From the NCBI GenBank assembly GCA_043778315.1, contig JAYWGJ010000153.1, positions 1-7,217 on the forward strand: DNA of 7,217 bases. The letters run 5' to 3'. Shown in pieces: positions 6,808 to 7,217 of the stretch (the first letter of the stretch is position 1; the number at the start of each line of letters is the position of its first letter). Under the pieces are notes generated by a model, which was not told the DNA's origin, searched no databases, and saw only the letters and a list, made by a program, of their open reading frames with translations. The stretch is from JBEEMU01 sp043778315. GTDB taxonomy: Bacteria > Bacteroidota > Bacteroidia > Chitinophagales > Saprospiraceae. A program made the position numbers and the translations under genes.

Positions 6808-7080
6808 TTTGAAAGAGCTTTGAGCTGTAAGCGATAAGCCATAAACTTTTTCACCTTCGCGAAGGCAGTTTATAGCTTACAGCTTTTTGTTTTTAGTTTT
6901 TTACCTTCGCGAAGGCAGTTTATAGTTTTCAGCTTCCAGCTTCCAGCTTATAGTTTGGCACTCGCGCGCATCAGTTTACAGCTTCCAGCTTCTTATTTTT
7001 AGTGTTTAGTTTTCTACCCTCGCGAGCATCAGCTTATAGCTTATAGTTTTTCTGACTCTTGCGAATATAAGTTTTCAGCT
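6808..7080. repeat. Interspersed heptamer and TTCGCGAA-palindrome array
   Basis: Runs of seven-base units (agcttat, agcttac, agcttcc, agttttc and similar) alternate with a GC-rich core. The core is a perfect 12-base palindrome, ccttcgcgaagg, at 6854-6865 and again exactly 50 nt later at 6904-6915. Degenerate copies sit at about 6958-6970 (ctcgcgcgcatc), 7018-7028 (cctcgcgagca) and 7057-7066 (ctcttgcgaa). Cores 1, 2, 3 and 4 are each followed on the plus strand by cag- or tcag-type starts of heptamer runs. Most of the array is the spacer between the ZIP gene and the aminotransferase, and its last unit overlaps the aminotransferase 3' end. Confidence 0.82.
6823..6884. repeat. Large inverted repeat (cruciform-type) just upstream of the ZIP gene
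   Basis: The right arm at 6867-6884 (agtttatagcttacagct) is matched by the left arm at 6823-6847, which reads agctgtaagc, then one extra heptamer gataagc, then cataaact. Between the arms lies the palindrome ccttcgcgaagg. A minus-strand transcript could fold the whole element into one long hairpin, sited 16 nt before the ZIP ATG and some 160 nt after the aminotransferase stop. It might therefore act as a terminator or processing site for the upstream gene or as a leader structure of the ZIP mRNA. No T-tract follows it on the minus strand, so a standard terminator is less likely. Confidence 0.65.
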
Positions 7081-7217
7081 TCAACTTTATAAGGATATAC
7101 TTTCAGCGCGGCTTCCAGACAATCCATTGCTGCCGTGAGGTCGGTGGTATTCAGGACATACGCCATGCGTACCTCTTGTTTACCCAAGCCTTTGGTAGCA
7201 TAAAAACCGCCGCCTGG
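7041..7217 (-). CDS. PLP-dependent aminotransferase, class I/II (C-terminal 58 residues)
   Basis: Only the 3' end is in the window, and the frame enters at 7217 on a codon boundary. The visible sequence PGGGFYATKGLGKQEVRMAY, then VLNTTDLTAAMDCLEAALKVYP, matches the C-terminal end of the fold-type I aminotransferases of Bacteroidota, annotated as PLP-dependent or aspartate-type aminotransferases. It includes the arginine of the EVRMAYVLN strand, the position that binds the substrate alpha-carboxylate in this family. These cytosolic enzymes move amino groups between amino acids and 2-oxo acids. The substrate cannot be told from this fragment, and the PLP lysine lies outside. After ALKVYP, where relatives commonly end within a few residues, the frame continues for about 16 residues (YKVEAENLYSQESEKL) to the TAA at 7043-7041. 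That tail is encoded largely by the neighbouring repeat array. Confidence 0.87.
   Translation of the reverse strand, partial: PGGGFYATKGLGKQEVRMAYVLNTTDLTAAMDCLEAALKVYPYKVEAENLYSQESEKL

Overview
The window looks like part of a Bacteroidota chromosome. The pointers are large secreted proteins built from PKD/Ig-like modules with repeated GC and YTV signatures, a PPC-like domain of the type found in gliding/T9SS-associated surface proteins, a RibH with the N-terminal KNLSxYD block I associate with this phylum, and AT-rich spacers without strong Shine-Dalgarno sites. Every gene I can support lies on the minus strand, so the region is read from high to low coordinates. The plus-strand open frames are shadows of these genes.

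In transcription order the window holds: the last 58 codons of a class I/II PLP-dependent aminotransferase (7217-7041); a repeat-rich spacer of heptamers and GC-rich palindromes (about 7080-6808) that overlaps the end of that gene; an intact ZIP-family metal transporter (6807-6079); a short heptamer-plus-hairpin repeat (6072-6035); lumazine synthase ribH (6027-5491, GTG start preferred); a strong hairpin terminator (5446-5402); an AT-rich stretch with no visible gene; five tandem copies of an 85-89 bp compound repeat (about 5205-4815); and three secreted-protein genes in a row. These are a 167-residue unknown (4761-4258), a 447-residue protein with a PPC-like domain (4198-2855), and the first 921 codons of a very large modular surface protein (2763 to the window edge, still open).

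The upper half is housekeeping (amino-acid metabolism, metal uptake, riboflavin synthesis) with no evident functional link between neighbours. The lower half is an export locus: three consecutive products begin with signal peptides, and the two largest are cysteine-rich beta-domain proteins of the adhesin or surface-matrix kind. The gaps between these three genes (59 and 91 nt) allow co-transcription but do not prove it.

I see no clear new enzymatic or defence system. The most unusual material is non-coding: a hierarchical array with regularly spaced T-tracts, and a second array whose palindromes and heptamers run into the aminotransferase reading frame. A tandem pair of N-terminal domains in the large surface protein is also worth a closer look.
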